DNA of 61,283 bases, from positions 1 through 61,283 of the forward strand of contig JAZNLB010000023.1 of the NCBI GenBank assembly GCA_045578865.1, in the 5' to 3' direction. Shown here piece by piece: positions 61,077 through 61,283 of the stretch (the stretch's first letter is position 1; every line of letters begins with the position of its first letter). The position numbers and the translations under genes were made by a program. The DNA comes from RGIG2041 sp045578865 (GTDB taxonomy: Bacteria > Bacillota > Clostridia > UBA1381 > UMGS1253). Below the pieces are notes generated by a model that was not told the origin of the DNA, ran no database searches, and was given only the letters and a program-made list of their open reading frames with translations.

Positions 61077-61283
61077 ATGAGAGCGATTGTACAACGAGTA
61101 AAGCATGCGACTGTAACGGTGGACGGAGAAGTTATCGGAAAAATCGGGCAGGGTTTTTTGGTGCTCGTCGGTGTAAAGTGCGGTGATACGGAAAAGAATG
61201 CGGATTTTATCATCAAAAAATGTTGCGGGCTTCGGGTGTTTGAAGATGAAGAAGGTAAAATGAATTTATCTTTGTCCGACATC
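61077..61283 (+). CDS. dtd: D-aminoacyl-tRNA deacylase (partial, 5' end)
   Basis: The first 69 codons are visible; the gene runs off the window. MRAIVQRVKHATVTVDGEVI, then IGQGFLVLVGV and ADFIIKKCCGLRVFEDEEGK match the N-terminal half of DTD, which removes D-amino acids from tRNA. GGGAGAAGG ribosome site. Confidence 0.93.
   Translation, partial: MRAIVQRVKHATVTVDGEVIGKIGQGFLVLVGVKCGDTEKNADFIIKKCCGLRVFEDEEGKMNLSLSDI

Noticed and set aside
1..61283. CRISPR array, rRNA or tRNA genes, restriction or toxin-antitoxin loci
   Set aside because: No regularly spaced repeats, cas genes, rRNA-like or cloverleaf sequences, or recognisable defence genes were found on either strand.

Overview
The window is a chromosomal segment of a low-to-mid GC Bacillota, most likely a gut-type member of class Clostridia. 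The evidence is strong Shine-Dalgarno sites with frequent GTG and TTG starts, lipoproteins without outer-membrane genes, sporulation-lineage genes (yunB, a ylmC/ymxH PRC-barrel gene), the dgt-dnaG-rpoD and DUF512-der-plsY-gpsA gene orders, a tetrahydrofolate riboswitch and an acetate-forming pta-ackA pair. The order or family cannot be fixed from sequence alone. Most genes are intact housekeeping genes. No CRISPR array, rRNA or tRNA was seen.

Layout. 1-4703: the end of an AT-rich partial gene, a structured intergenic repeat, a sodium-pumping decarboxylase beta subunit with a tiny OadG-like partner, a Na/phosphate symporter and ilvE. 5152-6222: a divergent gene of unknown function. 6422-16479: a co-directional phage structural and lysis module (portal, scaffold, capsid, connector, large tail or head-closure protein, fibre, two very small genes, amidase, coiled-coil protein, holin) with no terminase, integrase, repressor or replication gene. 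16503-19739 (minus): rnr, a membrane protein and ylmC. 19963-23521: murA, walJ, rlmH, yceD-rpmF. 23758-24360 (minus): a small membrane-protein gene preceded by a heavily structured leader that ends in a terminator. 24533-31669: DUF1385, prmC, yunB, DUF512 radical SAM, der, plsY, gpsA. 32190-35688 (minus): rpmG-secE-nusG-rplK-rplA, then rplJ-rplL behind an L10 leader; rpoBC does not follow. 36001-40319: radC, pta-ackA, tmcAL. 40425-42713: an amino-acid ABC importer. 42752-44732 (minus): riboswitch-folT-folC. 44742-48115 (minus): a propeller-like anchored protein and an ABC-F ATPase. 48200-50248 (minus): feoAB. 50487-61283: a tyrosine recombinase, AraC regulator, DUF4430 lipoprotein, ispE, dgt, dnaG-rpoD, rnj, a membrane GGDEF protein and the start of dtd.

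The items most worth attention are: (i) the phage module, intact and host-like in composition but lacking packaging and lysogeny genes, so possibly a domesticated particle; (ii) two families of interspersed palindromic repeats whose copies differ by compensatory changes in stems; (iii) the structured leader at 24155-24332, which looks like an undescribed attenuator or cis-regulatory RNA. The tetrahydrofolate riboswitch and the L10 leader are known classes recognised here. All promoter and terminator calls are by eye from hexamer spacing and hairpin plus T-run.
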